Below, piece by piece: positions 16,906 to 27,310 of a stretch of 40,358 nt of DNA (position 1 is the stretch's first letter; each line of letters starts with the position of its first letter). Under the pieces are notes generated by a model. It saw only the letters and a program-made list of their open reading frames with translations, was not told the origin of the DNA and did no database searches. Source of the DNA: Chara braunii (taxonomy: Eukaryota > Streptophyta > Charophyceae > Charales > Characeae). The DNA is taken from positions 1,084,084-1,124,441 of the forward strand of contig BFEA01000425.1 of NCBI GenBank assembly GCA_003427395.1, read 5' to 3'. A program made the position numbers and the translations under genes.

Positions 16906-18115
16906 TTACTTAGGTAACTGACCTCTCTTCCCTCTTCTTGAGGTTACTGTGGGAATCAGATCTGGGTCTCTGAATATGAACTTACGAAATCTGGAACCTG
17001 ATACCATGTCATGAACCTTGGATCCGTCCATTTATGAAATCTCATAAACCTTGCCTTCTGCCTCTTCTGTGATTCTTTAAGGACCAAGCCATCTGGGCTC
17101 AAGTTTTTTAGTCCATTGTGTCTCAAGAGAACTGTCAAACAGAAGGACAACATCTTCAATCTTCAATTTCTTTTTTCTTATATACCTTTTCTTGTTCCAT
17201 CTTTCTTGATCTGATAGTCTGCTGGATGCCATCCTCTCTGCAACATCCATCACTGCCTGATCAACTTCTGATATTTGCCTCATCCGGATCTGAAGAAGCT
17301 ATGAAATAAAATAGTTTTTATCACTTTCTTGACTTGACCATGTCTTGACAATACTTTCAATTGGCAATGTAGCATATCGGTCGTACCACAAAGTAAATGC
17401 CGCATATCCAGTAGTTCTCTTGACTGTGATGTTGTCAGCATACACAAAAACTCTTAATACTCTTGGCCAATTACTAAGATTTCCTTCACACCACTTGGCT
17501 AAAGAATTTTTCAAAGTTCTATGTCCTCTTTCAACAGGTGCATTAGCTTGAGGATGGTAAGTAGTCACATGCCGAATTCTGACACCCAACCTCAGTGTAG
17601 TTTTCTTGACAATCTCATTTATGAATTCTGATCCCCTGTCTGAAACAAATTCTCTGATAAATGGATACCTGAGATAGACTTCTTCTATCCAGTCAGCCAC
17701 TTGCTCGACTGTCTTCCTTTTCAGAGTTTTTGCCTCAACATACCCAGAAAAATTATCTCTCATGTTTAATATATACCTCATCCTTCCTTTGCCTAGTGAC
17801 ATAGTGACGAGATATAGATGAACTCTGCTGCCTGACTCTACTAGAATGGTAAAAAACAAAGGTTCAATCATTTTTGTGGTAGACCTGTTCTGACATAACA
17901 CACATGATTTACAATATCTGAAAATCATGTCTGTCATGCCAGACCAGAAGTAGAGTTTGACAGTCTTGGAGTAGGTTGCCTCAGCAGCCCTGTGGCCACC
18001 AGCAACCCCCTCATGCAGGGCAGCAATTATCTCTAACTGCCTTTCTCTACCACAGACTACTCTTAGTGGAGGTAGGCCTCCCTTACCATCTACAAGAGAT
18101 GTCCTCTATTTAGTC
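16906..18115 (-). pseudogene. Integrase (Ty3/gypsy pol C-terminus), disrupted
   Basis: It begins on the minus strand near 18115. HEGVAGGHRA...YCKSCVLCQ forms the H2C2 zinc-binding N-domain. The catalytic DDE core follows: D in NMRDNFSGY, D in FVSDRGSEF, E in ERGHRTLKN, with 35 residues between the second and third as usual for retroviral-type integrases. The C-terminal part includes LEPRWLGP, typical of gypsy integrases. It ends at a TAA (16906-16908). In-frame stops occur near 17299, 17077 and 17034, and a frame change near 18100 separates it from RNase H. Integrase inserts the cDNA into chromosomes; this copy cannot make the full protein. No chromodomain motif was recognised. Confidence 0.85.
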
Positions 18116-18151
18116 TGAATTTCTTCCTTGAATTCTTACAGTAATATTCTT

Positions 18152-19850
18152 TTAGTTGCTCCTTTTCCATCTTCCTGCCAATCTCTTGATAGTTCTCATC
18201 ATATTCTTCAAAGAAGAAAAATATCCCTTCTTCCTTCTTTTCACTCTCTTCCTCTTCCTTTGAACCTGAACTTTCCTCAATCTCATGAGCAGCCACTGCT
18301 GCTGTATTAACTCTAGCAAACGAATCGTTTGGTTCATCTTCTTTTTCTTTCCATAGAATCGACTCATAAACGTATGGGCTTGGGATTTCTCCCAGATGTC
18401 TCTCTCTTCTGGCCACAGACTCCACCTGTAGGAGCATGGCGCTTCATAATCCTCGTCATCTTTTTCATTAAGGAAATTATCAACATAGGCAGATTCTTCA
18501 ATTGTTTCATTCACACCTTCTTCTTTATCTTCTCGCCACTCAATCCAGCTTAAGCCATCCGCTCTGTTTTTCTCAGTGGGAATCTTTTCCAACTTAAAAT
18601 CATATGTCCAGATGAAGGCAATCCATCTGCTGACTGTTGGATCTACCTGTTGGTGCTTTTTAATGACACCAATCACAGCAGATGCATCAGTCCTCAGGAT
18701 AAATCTCGTTCCTAGTACGTAGTGCCTAAAACACCTCAGACTATGGATGATTAACAGTAGCTCTTTCCTGAATTGAGTGTAGCCTCTTTCTGTTGAATTG
18801 AGAGTCTTGCTCTCAAATCTTAGAGGTCTCTCTCTCCTATTTTCATCTTTCTGAATGAGCACTCCACCCAGAGCAACTGGTGCTCCATCCGCCTCAATGA
18901 TGAAAGGTCTTGCCTCCTCCTCATCATAATATGGCACTCCCAGCACTACACCGCCATCTCTTAATTTTTCTTGTAATGTTTCTGCAAGAGCCTGTCTTTT
19001 ATCATTCCATGCTAAGTTAGCCCCTTGCCTTACCATCTCCCTCAGAGGTTCTGCAAGGGTAACAAAATGAGGAATAAAAATCTTCCAGAATCCACAGACT
19101 CCCAAGAAGCTTATGACGTTTGTCACTCTTTTGAGAGGCAGAGACCAGTTCAATATCTTGTCTATCTTCTTGGGATCCGGACTCCTACCCTTAGAGAAAT
19201 ATCTGAAGCCCAAGATCATCACCTCTGGTTGAAAAAGAAGGGACTTTGGTCCACTGGCAGTCAGATTGTATTTCTGAAGTCTTTCTAGGATCATCTTAAC
19301 TCCTTCTGCATTTTCCCAGACAAATTTTCTGACTCCCCTTGCGACCAAAGTCTCATCCCTTACCAGAGACTCTTTTACAAGATTATCATCAATGTAAGGA
19401 CTGGTTATTTCAGGAGAAATATCCTGCATGACTTTGATCATATCCCTTTGAACCACCGCCACGCCGTTAGTCCAACCCTGAAGTACCACACACATCTGAA
19501 CAAGCCCCCTTGGCGTGTGCATGACAGTCATTGGTCGGCTAGTGGGATCAATAGGGAACTGATTATATCCAGAATACAGATCAACTAAAGAATAAATACA
19601 TCGACCAGCAAAGGATTCAGAGAGGAAATTAGTATTAGGAAGACTACCTGCATCACGTACCGCCACATAATTGAGTTTCTGAAGATTCTGTATCCATCTT
19701 AGCCCGCCCCATACGGTCCATCAGCAGGTTCAACAACATTAGATGCAATCTTTTTGTCAAGATACTTTACAACTTCTGTCTCTTCCTTCAGGGCATACTT
19801 GGTTGGCCTGTCATTCAATGAAACATGATCAATTGTCCAAATCTTGACCA
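18152..19850 (-). pseudogene. Reverse transcriptase-RNase H, Ty3/gypsy type, frameshifted
   Basis: The N-terminal RT part (HVSLNDRPTKYAL, VVEPADGPYG) lies in the gag frame. A frameshift near 19708 moves into the main 504-codon frame (19666-18152). RT motif A reads SLVDLYSGYNQ and motif C reads SPYIDDNLV. Where gypsy RTs usually have a LTNAPATFQ-type motif B, this reads GWTNGVAVVQ, an unusual variant. RNase H follows: EADGAPVALGGVL, a conserved STERGY...E segment and RTDAS. Past RNase H the frame changes again near 18350 into a Glu-rich linker (18437-18090). RT and RNase H copy the element RNA into DNA; two frame changes make this copy dead. Confidence 0.88.
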
Positions 19851-20355
19851 TCTTGATCATGTCCACGTCCAATCACCCTCTCTCTTCATTGTTAAAGGAA
19901 AAAATACTAGAGAATTCCTGACACATTTTGAAGATATATTATTTCTCTTTAGGCAGGATAAACTGATCCGAACCTATCTTCATTGTGTCAAACCTCTCTT
20001 TGGTAACCCTATTCTCCAGTTTTACTGATTCTCTCAATGCTTTTATAATCTTCCTCTCTTTTTCCAATGCTTCATCATAATCTTTCTTTATTAGGACTGT
20101 CACCCGGTTTTTCTTCACCCCTTGGGTATTTTCTTTTTAACCCAGTGACTATTTTCCTAAAAAAGGGTGAGTCGATGCAAATCTCAATTCCATCTTCCCC
20201 CCTTTTGCAGTTTCTACAGCCTTCTTGAAGGCTTCAACTTGCCCGTCCTCATCCTCGAGCTTATCAAGGGCTTTTATCATTTTCGAAACCTGACTGATTC
20301 CCACCGAAATTTCTCCTTTTGCTTCTTGTTTTCCTTCTTCCTTTAGTCTCCTCAC
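19851..20355 (-). pseudogene. Protease-RT linker of the polyprotein
   Basis: Same reading frame as gag-protease, interrupted by four stops. It is Lys/Glu-rich (REKSAERVRRLKEEGKQE, LIKKDYDEALEKERKIIKAL) and probably largely helical. It contains no catalytic motif. It shows that gag, protease and the start of RT once shared one frame. Confidence 0.6.
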
Positions 20356-20382
20356 CCTTTCAGCAGATTTTTCCCTCCTGAT

Positions 20383-21948
20383 CTAATTAGCAGACAATTG
20401 ATGCTTGAAATCATTTTTTGTGCAGACCATAAAGGTCTGTTCTTGGGCAGTCTCTGAATCATGTAAGCCAATCCAAGATGATCCCTCATGACTGAAAAAT
20501 TGGACGATCTCCATCCTATGCAAGAATGGAGTTCCCATGATACAGTCATGGTCCAGATCTGGCACTACAAAACCCAGTAATTCCAGAGTCATCGTCCCAA
20601 CTCTGATAGGCAAATTGTCTATAAACCCAGCCACAAACAATTCCCCTGCAATATTGCTCAGTACGTTTTGGGAAGACCTATCAATAGTCAAATTACATGC
20701 CTCCATCGTTCTTCGTGAAAGAAATACCATCTCTGCCCCAGAATCCACTAGGGCTAGAGTCTTCACTTGATTAATGCGAATTGTAAGGTGCCCACATCCC
20801 ATGGTTGCAAATCTCATCTTGCAACCTGGTAGTGATCTATTCACTTGGTTGGGAAAAACTGACCCCAAATAATTAACCTCCAATTTTTTCTTCTCAATTA
20901 ACTTCTTCAACTCTTCTCTCAATTTCGGTGTCAGTGTCATTGCTTCCTTGAAAGACAATGTCACTTCCGCCTCTTCCAGCATTTTAGCAATTACATCAGA
21001 TATCACTGTCCCATCATCCAAGTCACTCTTGAGAATAAATTTTCTCTTTCTCCCCTGTTCATTCTTTTCCTGTGGGCGTTCCTGTACAGGGTCATCAAGT
21101 ATGTTAATAAGTGACTCCTCAGCCTTCTTTCTTTTCTTTTCTTCTATCATTTGAGGCGTCATACGGGTTTGGTGGTTTCTCACTTCACCAATCCTAACAC
21201 TAGGTTCCATAACGAGTTCTGGGGGTAAATCGCCATGAAACGATACCATGTTGGCCAGAAAGCGAACCATCTCACTGGAAGATGACTCTACTAATTCAAA
21301 AAAATTCTGAAGAGTAGGATTTTTTTCTAGTGAAGACTCACTTGTAGAAGCCTCACTAGACTCACACTCTGTCAACGTTAAAGATTGCAGAAACAATCCA
21401 ACCGTGATATAAGGGTCGGTTGTTCTTTGTACTAGTTCATTAGGCAATTCTCCAATGAGGGAACGAACATTCACATTAGCCTTTCTCTTCTTCTTAGTCT
21501 TCATCTTTTCATCATGTTTAAGAGCAAGAAACCTCATACCTCCTGGATGTCTGGGATCCAACTTATTCCATGAACTATCACAGACATGACCCATTGCATC
21601 TTTCTTTGCCACCCCACTCCTTACATCCTCCTCAAGAGGCTTGCAATAAGTGGTAGTATGACCCCCTTCACCACAGTAGTAGCAAGTAAAACTTCTCTTA
21701 GGACGCTCATCATATTTTCTTCTTTCTCTTTTTCCTCCATCACCATTCTTCCCATTTCTTTTGGATCTGAAAGAATCCCCCTTCTTACCACAACTTTCGT
21801 TATCATCATTATCGTCGTCATCTTCCTCACTTTGAACCTTTTTTTTTCCCCTGTCATCCACAACATGCGTTGCAGGCCTCGCAGACATAAAGTTAGCCAT
21901 CACTTTTTGAAGAATATTCTCAGCAGTCAGATTGCTTCCTCTATTCAT
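20383..21948 (-). pseudogene. Nucleocapsid zinc knuckle and aspartic protease part of gag-pol
   Basis: An uninterrupted 521-codon block, within the longer disrupted gag-pol frame. Residues 40-50 are acidic and 60-82 basic. A CCHC knuckle follows (C89-x2-C92-x4-H97-x4-C102, CYYCGEGGHTTTYC) that binds element RNA. Residues 150-375 are charged, with helical KK/EE-rich stretches. The retroviral-type protease lies at about 383-480: catalytic ALVDSGAE (D402-S403-G404), and DHDCIMGTPFL matching the later hydrophobic-G motif. It would cleave the polyprotein. Downstream a TAG (20383) interrupts the same frame, and upstream three stops separate it from the capsid part. Confidence 0.85.
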
Positions 21949-21999
21949 TCCTTTCCCAGTCTCTCAGTCCTTGGCTAAAGTACTGATCTGATCCAGTCA

Positions 22000-22620
22000 C
22001 TATTTCTTATGGGAGACGGTAGGTAAAGTTCTTATGATCGCAACCATTTCATCCCATCTGAGAGGGTAATGTTGAGCCTGGTTGAGAACTACCTGCCTTT
22101 CAGTGTCAGTAAAATTTGTCAAAAATATATGGCATCTCTGAGATTCATCCAAATATGAAATTCTTCTTGCTGTTCGGATAAAGGTCTGAAGAAAAACGTT
22201 GAAAGTGTCATATTTAGCTCTTCTGATGTTGAGTAAGTCCTTAGTNGTTGTTGGAACTGAATCTTTCTCAAATTCCTTTTTCAGTCTTTCCTTGACCTCT
22301 TCCCAGGTAGTGACACCTTCCATTAGCTCTTGAACCGCCAGTCTTGAGTCAGTATCACAATAAGATAGAAGGTGCTTAAGCCGTTGTTTGTCCGTCTACC
22401 CATAACTGAGTCCAAATAATTCATATTCGTCCAAGAAATCATTGACCTGGGACCCTCTAAAACATGGAATCCTCTCATCTGGCCTCTTTGCTCTTGCAAT
22501 ATCTGACCCTCCTTTTATAGTGTCTACTCTTTCAACCAACTCCCGTATAACTCCAACCAAAGCCTCTTCATTGGTCCCTACTGATGTACTCGGTCTTCCT
22601 CGTCCTGCCATCTTGACCAT
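22000..22620 (-). pseudogene. Gag capsid region, nonsense-interrupted
   Basis: ATG at 22620 starts MVKMAGRGRPSTSV. The segment IPCFRGSQVNDFLDEYELF and then TWEEVKERLKKEF, with FLTNFTDTER later, fits the retrotransposon gag (UBN2/Retrotrans_gag-like) capsid pattern. A TAG at 22398-22396 breaks it after 74 codons, and TAG/TGA stops near 22000 break it from the nucleocapsid part. All pieces are in one frame. One N at 22245 leaves one residue undefined. Gag builds the virus-like particle. It starts 60 bases after the last array frame. Confidence 0.8.
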
Positions 22621-22681
22621 TGATTTTTCCAGATATTATCCCCTCTTTTTATGCCACTCTTGTCCTTTTCTTCTTTGTCCT

Positions 22682-22948
22682 TCAATCTCTTACTCTCCTC
22701 GCAAGGGATACAAACTCGTTTCTCTTTTCTCTTGTCTGTTCTACCCCTTGAGAGTTCAGTACATATAGGGTATAGACAATAATTGATTGGGTAATGATCA
22801 AGGGCAGTGCAATCCTTCTCAGCCTTCCAATATAATCTTGAATCAACTCTCTCTCATCATCCCTACTTAGTCTTCTGTCATACCCCCTTATAGTACCCCG
22901 AATCATAAAATATCGAGTTAGGTCTATAATCTCATAATCAAATTGCAT
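22682..22948 (-). CDS. Array frame D6 (88 residues), last before gag
   Basis: ATG at 22948 (MQFDYEIIDL) gives an intact 88-codon frame. It has a helix (ELIQDYIGRLRRI), then ALPLIITQSIIVYTLYVL, aligned with the P...RYE and LYVLT strands of D2/D3, and a C-terminal helix ending SLARRVRD. The neighbouring frame D5 ends SLARRINSGQ, which supports common descent. It lacks the later CW/EK/NF/PP part, so it is a short or truncated member. It starts three bases after the D5 stop codon. Function unknown. Confidence 0.5.
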   Translation of the reverse strand: MQFDYEIIDLTRYFMIRGTIRGYDRRLSRDDERELIQDYIGRLRRIALPLIITQSIIVYTLYVLNSQGVEQTREKRNEFVSLARRVRD

Positions 22949-22951
22949 CGT

Positions 22952-23224
22952 TTACTGCCCACTATTGATCCTTCTTGCAAGAGAGACTCGCTCCCGAAAA
23001 CTGTGGTATGATACTCTCTCAGTAATTCTCACTTTCACCACCTTTAACAGATAGCTTATCTCAGTCTGGTCAGTAACAATTCTTAGGGCAGAATCTCTCA
23101 TAGGATTAAAAAAAAACTGCAAAAACTCAAGCTCATCTAGGGTAGGAAGATTCCTGTCAGAGATCCGAAGAGTCTCTTCTACCTTGACTATTCTACCTGC
23201 AACACAACTCCTAGTGTTAGCTGT
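22952..23224 (-). pseudogene. Array frame D5, no start codon
   Basis: Open from just after a TGA (about 23228) to a TAA at 22954-22952, about 90 codons without an ATG near its start. It reads LDELEFLQFFF (helix), then LRIVTDQTEISYLLKVVKVR (strands), then SFRERVSLARRI (helix), the same order as D6. Either the start is lost or it is reached by splicing. Confidence 0.4.
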
Positions 23225-23243
23225 TCAGTCAAGCTGGGCATTA

Positions 23244-23805
23244 CTAAACATCATAAACAATATTTGAAAGGTAGATCTCAGATTGAACATAATCAGGGAT
23301 CTCGAATCTGTGTTCAAAGGTATTCAAAAGTAGGGATGTTATCATGACAGTGGAGTCTTTTTTCTCTTGCTCTACCAATCTCAGCAATAACTTCCAACAG
23401 AGGCATCCAATCTCTCCTGCCTTCAAATCCCTTAGCAATTGAGAAGTCATGAAGCCTCTCAAATTGTCTTACTTCTTTCCCCCAGGTTACTTTTCTCTTT
23501 AACTTTTCAAGTCACTCCTTGGTTCTTATGAGACTAATACAAGTTCATGTCTGACACTTCAAGTAATCGTCTTCCTTTTTTAGGCCTGCCGGTACATAAA
23601 TCCTTACGCCTAGGCTGCCTGTACTCAAGAATTTGACCACTGAATGTGAAATATTATGGGCCCTCTCTCACAAGTCTCATATCTCAGGATCACAAAAGGA
23701 TTATCACACCCTATCACCTCATAGAGTTTACCCCTCACAGTAGTTATCCTGACTACTGAGAGTATTCTTCCTGACTCTCTTCACTTTTCATACAAATTTT
23801 ATCAT
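23244..23805 (-). pseudogene. Array copy D4, degenerate
   Basis: Pieces in different frames line up with D3: PFVILRYETCERG (P...RYE block), then GVRIYVPAGLKKEDDY (IYVPK block) after a frame change near 23625, then CLCWKLLLRLVEQEKK (CW...EK helix) in the frame ending at 23244. The block order is the same as in D1-D3, so this is a decayed full-length copy. Confidence 0.5.
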
Positions 23806-23811
23806 GGTATA

Positions 23812-24246
23812 TCAATTGTATCTTGGGAATGTGAGTCCCTCAACAGGTGGAGATGATATCCCAACAAAAGGTCTGACATAGGTACATGAGGAGAAGTTTC
23901 TTCCCTCTCGCTCTAATCTTCTCTTTTCATCATGCACAAGATTCGATGCTTGTTGCCAACACGCACCTTTTCGGTTTTCATCAAATTTTTGTTTTGGCAC
24001 ATAAATCTCAATATTATATTCATCAAGATCAATAAAATAGCATGTAAGAACATACAGACTGTCCTGTTCTTGTCCTGATCTCTTTATGGCTTCATACCTC
24101 ACGATTTTAAAGGGAATTACAACCCTACCCGCTATAGAATTAAGAGAATTCAACAGCTTGTCTGATTCAGCCTTACTCAGCCATTCATGACCCTTTATCA
24201 GTCTAAGCTTAGATTTCTCTCTCAGGTATACATAACGTCGACTCAT
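23812..24246 (-). CDS. Array frame D3 (144 residues), intact
   Basis: ATG at 24246 overlaps the stop of D2 as ATGA. In order: basic N-terminus, helix LLNSLNSI (31-38), strand PFKIVRYE (45-52), strand SLYVLTCYF (63-71), strand YNIEIYVPK (77-85), helix with CWQQASNLVHDEKRR (96-110), then REGRNF (113-118) and SSPP (131-134). D2 shares RYE, SG.EQ..LYVLT.YF, IYVPK, CW, EK, NF and PP with it. The small alpha/beta domain matches no family I recognise. No signal peptide or membrane segment. Its place between the PBS and gag suggests a product made from the genomic RNA or a spliced form. Confidence 0.6.
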   Translation of the reverse strand: MSRRYVYLREKSKLRLIKGHEWLSKAESDKLLNSLNSIAGRVVIPFKIVRYEAIKRSGQEQDSLYVLTCYFIDLDEYNIEIYVPKQKFDENRKGACWQQASNLVHDEKRRLEREGRNFSSCTYVRPFVGISSPPVEGLTFPRYN

Positions 24247-24716
24247 TTGACTCTTTGATCTCGTTTCACTTTTAAAGCAAACTCAATCACTGCAGACCAA
24301 TTATCTTTTGACAAATTTATATCAAGCAGGGGAGGAGCTGAAAATCCCTCAAAAATAGTAAATCGAGTAGATCTAGTGAAATTTTTATTTTCCCTCCCGA
24401 ATCTCTCTTTCTCTTTCAGTACTACTTTCTCAGCAAATCCCCAGCATCTCCCATATACTGCTTCTGCGCCTCTCTCCTTTGGGACATAAATTCTTACATC
24501 ATACACGCCCAGTTCCGTAAAATAGAATGTCAGTACATATAATCGTTCCTGCTCTCATCCGCTCTCAACCATCTCATATCTGACAGGCTCATACGAGAAC
24601 ACCTCTTTCTTGCTCAGCGTGTTCAGGGACTTTAGGAGACACTCGACTTCCTCTTGACTCGGGCGTGAACCTCTGCCGAATTTCTGTCTTCTTTGTCTGA
24701 TCTCTTCTGCTGAAAT
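24243..24716 (-). pseudogene. Array frame D2, one in-frame stop
   Basis: The frame opens after a TAA near 24717, inside the C-terminal part of D1 in another frame. It reads LLKSLNTLSKKE (helix), PVRYEMVESG, a TGA, then EQERLYVLTFYFTELGVYDV, RIYVPK, GRCWGFAEKVVLKEKERF, RENKNF and SAPP. This matches D3 closely, block for block. It ends KRDQRVK with TGA, sharing the sequence ATGA with the D3 start. There is no good ATG for the whole domain. The overlap with D1 would require frameshifting, splicing or re-initiation, or the region is simply decayed. Confidence 0.55.
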
Positions 24717-25134
24717 CTTTTACGTTCTCATGACCACCGTTTCTTTTCTCCCTTGTTAATACCATGTTGATTATCGACAGAAAGTTAGTCCCATCACAAT
24801 AGTTGTCAGGTATAGGAGGAGTCGGAATAGTCTCATATGTCACTGACATTAAACCCCATTCCACTTTCGTCTTCTGCTTAATTAACTCTGCCTTCTCATC
24901 ATAAAGAGACTGGATTGCAATTTTCCATAACCAGTTGAAGGTCTCACCGTCGTCACAGTCTTCCTTCTTGACATAGGGACGAATATCATAAATACCTCCC
25001 TCCAAGAAGCGAGCCAGCACTACGCTGATAGCCGAATTGCCTGAGCGGTAGACCCAACAATGCTCATACTGATAGGGAAATATTCCTTTGGTAGTTACTT
25101 TCGAAAATTCTCTCAATGCACCAGAAGTTAACAT
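24589..25134 (-). CDS. Array frame D1 (181 residues), first after the PBS
   Basis: ATG at 25134 gives an intact 181-codon frame, about 325 bases past the PBS. Residues 1-105 follow the array pattern: GIFPYQYEHCW (strand), SAISVVLARFLEGGIYDI and RPYVKK (strands), FNWLWKIAIQSLYDEKAEL (W-containing helix with EK) and IPTPPIPD (late prolines). The C-terminal third is charged (REKRNGGHE, RRDQTKK, RGSR) and overlaps the start of D2 in another frame. Function unknown. Closest to D3 and to LTR frame L3. Confidence 0.55.
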   Translation of the reverse strand: MLTSGALREFSKVTTKGIFPYQYEHCWVYRSGNSAISVVLARFLEGGIYDIRPYVKKEDCDDGETFNWLWKIAIQSLYDEKAELIKQKTKVEWGLMSVTYETIPTPPIPDNYCDGTNFLSIINMVLTREKRNGGHENVKDFSRRDQTKKTEIRQRFTPESRGSRVSPKVPEHAEQERGVLV

Positions 25135-25457
25135 TCTTGTTGAATTCCCCGAGCTTTTGATTCTTCCTTTCCCTTCTCAGTGTTCAAAGGACATCATAGG
25201 CTCATGAGGCATACCTGAATTCATGCCTGATTCTCTCCAGTCAATAATATTAGTCTCCTTCTCCAGTCCAGTGTGGTACCTCACACAAGAAATAAATAAG
25301 ACACAGTTAGCAGTCGTGACTCTTAGGAGAATCGAGACTCAATGAGAATAATAAAATCAATAGGAAGCTCACAACGTTGTCAACAGTTCTCACGCCCTAA
25401 TCAAAGCTCAAAGATGATGATGACCCAGGGTCGCTCCGGACACGAAAATCTTTTCAT
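25135..25457 (-). other. Leader between PBS and first array frame
   Basis: About 320 bases without a convincing frame. No splice site or packaging-type structure could be assigned by eye. Confidence 0.5.
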
Positions 25458-25476
25458 GTCCCCAGCAACGGCACCA
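25458..25476 (-). other. Primer-binding site resembling tRNA-Asp
   Basis: The plus strand reads TCCCCAGCAACGGCACCA, four bases before the right LTR. From memory, the plant tRNA-Asp(GTC) 3' end is TCCCCGGCAACGGCGCCA, so 16 of 18 match and both differences are G to A. Position (immediately downstream of the 5' LTR in element sense) and sequence agree. Athila-type elements use this primer. Confidence 0.75.
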
Positions 25477-25971
25477 TTTTTGTCGCACTTTTTCCAGTCG
25501 GACCGCTTTAGGCGACCGGAAAGCCAACAGGCTGTCACGCAAGATTTCGTGTGTGTAGTCGCAATAAATAGAATAAATTAAATAATGCAAATCCCTTCCT
25601 GTTGTGTGCATCCGGCTTCGAGCGAGACCCTTCAATTGCGGTCTTCGTCGGTCCCCGGTCTTAGGAATCTTTTATTTTGATTGGAAACAATAGAGAATTA
25701 TGCAAATAATAACCATAAAATCATGGGGTGCTATGCATGCATCAATTATGTTAATCTGATTTTGAGAACTTTGACAGAATCATCCAAGGAGACAATCATC
25801 AGGCAGAACAATGCAAGAAGCAAGACTGACTGACTCGAGCAACGACATGAGCAATTGAATGAGGGAAGAATAAGAACTCATACTAATAGTCTCAGGGAGT
25901 ACATATGGAGGAGATCATGGCCAGCACCAATCAAGAGTCCTCACTCAACCCTCTAAACTTCTCTCTGTCTC

Positions 25972-26691
25972 TCACTTTGCTGTCCGTTGTTTGGGCTTCT
26001 TGCCATGTCTCCGTACTCTCTGAGGTTGTGACTTCTGAATGTACAGCCACCTGAAGCCCACCAATTCCAAACATTTCCGGCCAAGCCCAATGATTCGGAA
26101 GTCAAGCATGACACAAAATTCCTCCCATAGTGTAGGGAGATAGAGCTGAGAGAAAATACCCCTCCTGAGATACGGAAACTCTGAGGGCTCGGTCACCGCC
26201 TCGTAATCAATCACTGCCAGCGATCTGTATCTCTTGGCCAAGTCCACCAGACCGCCCCAATAAGAGCCATCAGTAAGATAGTAGAGGACAAGAGGTTTAG
26301 GATAATCAGTGAAGAGCTTGGGACCGAAACTGTAGACCAGCTTTGTATTACCGTCGAGTCTCTCAGCTTTCCACTGCACATACCCGGCTGCAGCTGCCCA
26401 TACTGTGTCAAAATGAGGATGTGCCTCATTCCCTTTTTTCAGGAAGATCTGTAAGTCACTGACTGTACCTTCAGCGAACTCAGTGAGAGCTATGAAGATT
26501 GACAGATCTTCACGCTTAAAACCATCGATTCTGACATACCTGTAGGGTAAGCTCTCCTTGGCAGCAATCTGATTAAGGTTGTCAAGGAGCTACTGGTCAA
26601 CTGTGATGGGGTTGATTTCTCTCATGTGGTTGGATAAACAGTCGCTTCCTGATAAAGAGAAAAAGACTGTTTTTGACTGATAGGTGTCCAC
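25972..26691 (-). pseudogene. LTR frame L3, 5' LTR copy with a stop
   Basis: Counterpart of 7350-8069 without Ns. It supplies residues undefined in the left copy, and shows LLDNLNQIAAKESLPYRYVR matching the helix-strand start of array frames D2/D3. A TAG lies in the helix block near 26590 and another about 60 bases above the region, so this copy is not translatable in full. Confidence 0.5.
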
Positions 26692-27310
26692 TGGATGATT
26701 GTCAGTTCTGGTGGACTCATAGGTCACCAGACACTCGCCTAAGTGCTACTTGATTGCCTTTTGGGTGCCTCCTCGGACGCCGTTACTGAATGCTATTTCT
26801 GAATGCTATTTTCTGAATGCTGCTTTTTAATGCTGATCTGGAGACTGAATGACTGTCGACCAGAAAACTGAGTAGCTCTTGATCACAAAACTGTCCAACA
26901 ACTGTTCGGAAACTGGTCAGCTACTGATCCGAAAACTTGTTACTTGCTGTTTCTAGAAGAATGATTGCTTGCTGTCCTGAAAAGAAAAAAAATGATTGCT
27001 TGCTGTTCTAAAAAAAAAAGAACTGATTGCTTGCTGTTCTGGGAGCTGATCTGGTCGCTACTTGACCATTCTGAACACCGTTCCGAACATTGTTCTGATC
27101 ACAGTTTGATTATTCTGAATACTGTTCTAAACACCAACTGAGTGTTGACCGAGAACCATCCGAATACTGATTGCGGTTCAGGAAACCGATTAATTGGGAC
27201 ACCAAACGTTGTTTTTCTGAAGGAGCTGTAGCTAACAGGGGGAGCGAAACTTTCTTTGGTAAAAGTCCCAATAGAAGCCGTAAAGGACAAAGCCAGGGCG
27301 TCACCCGCAC

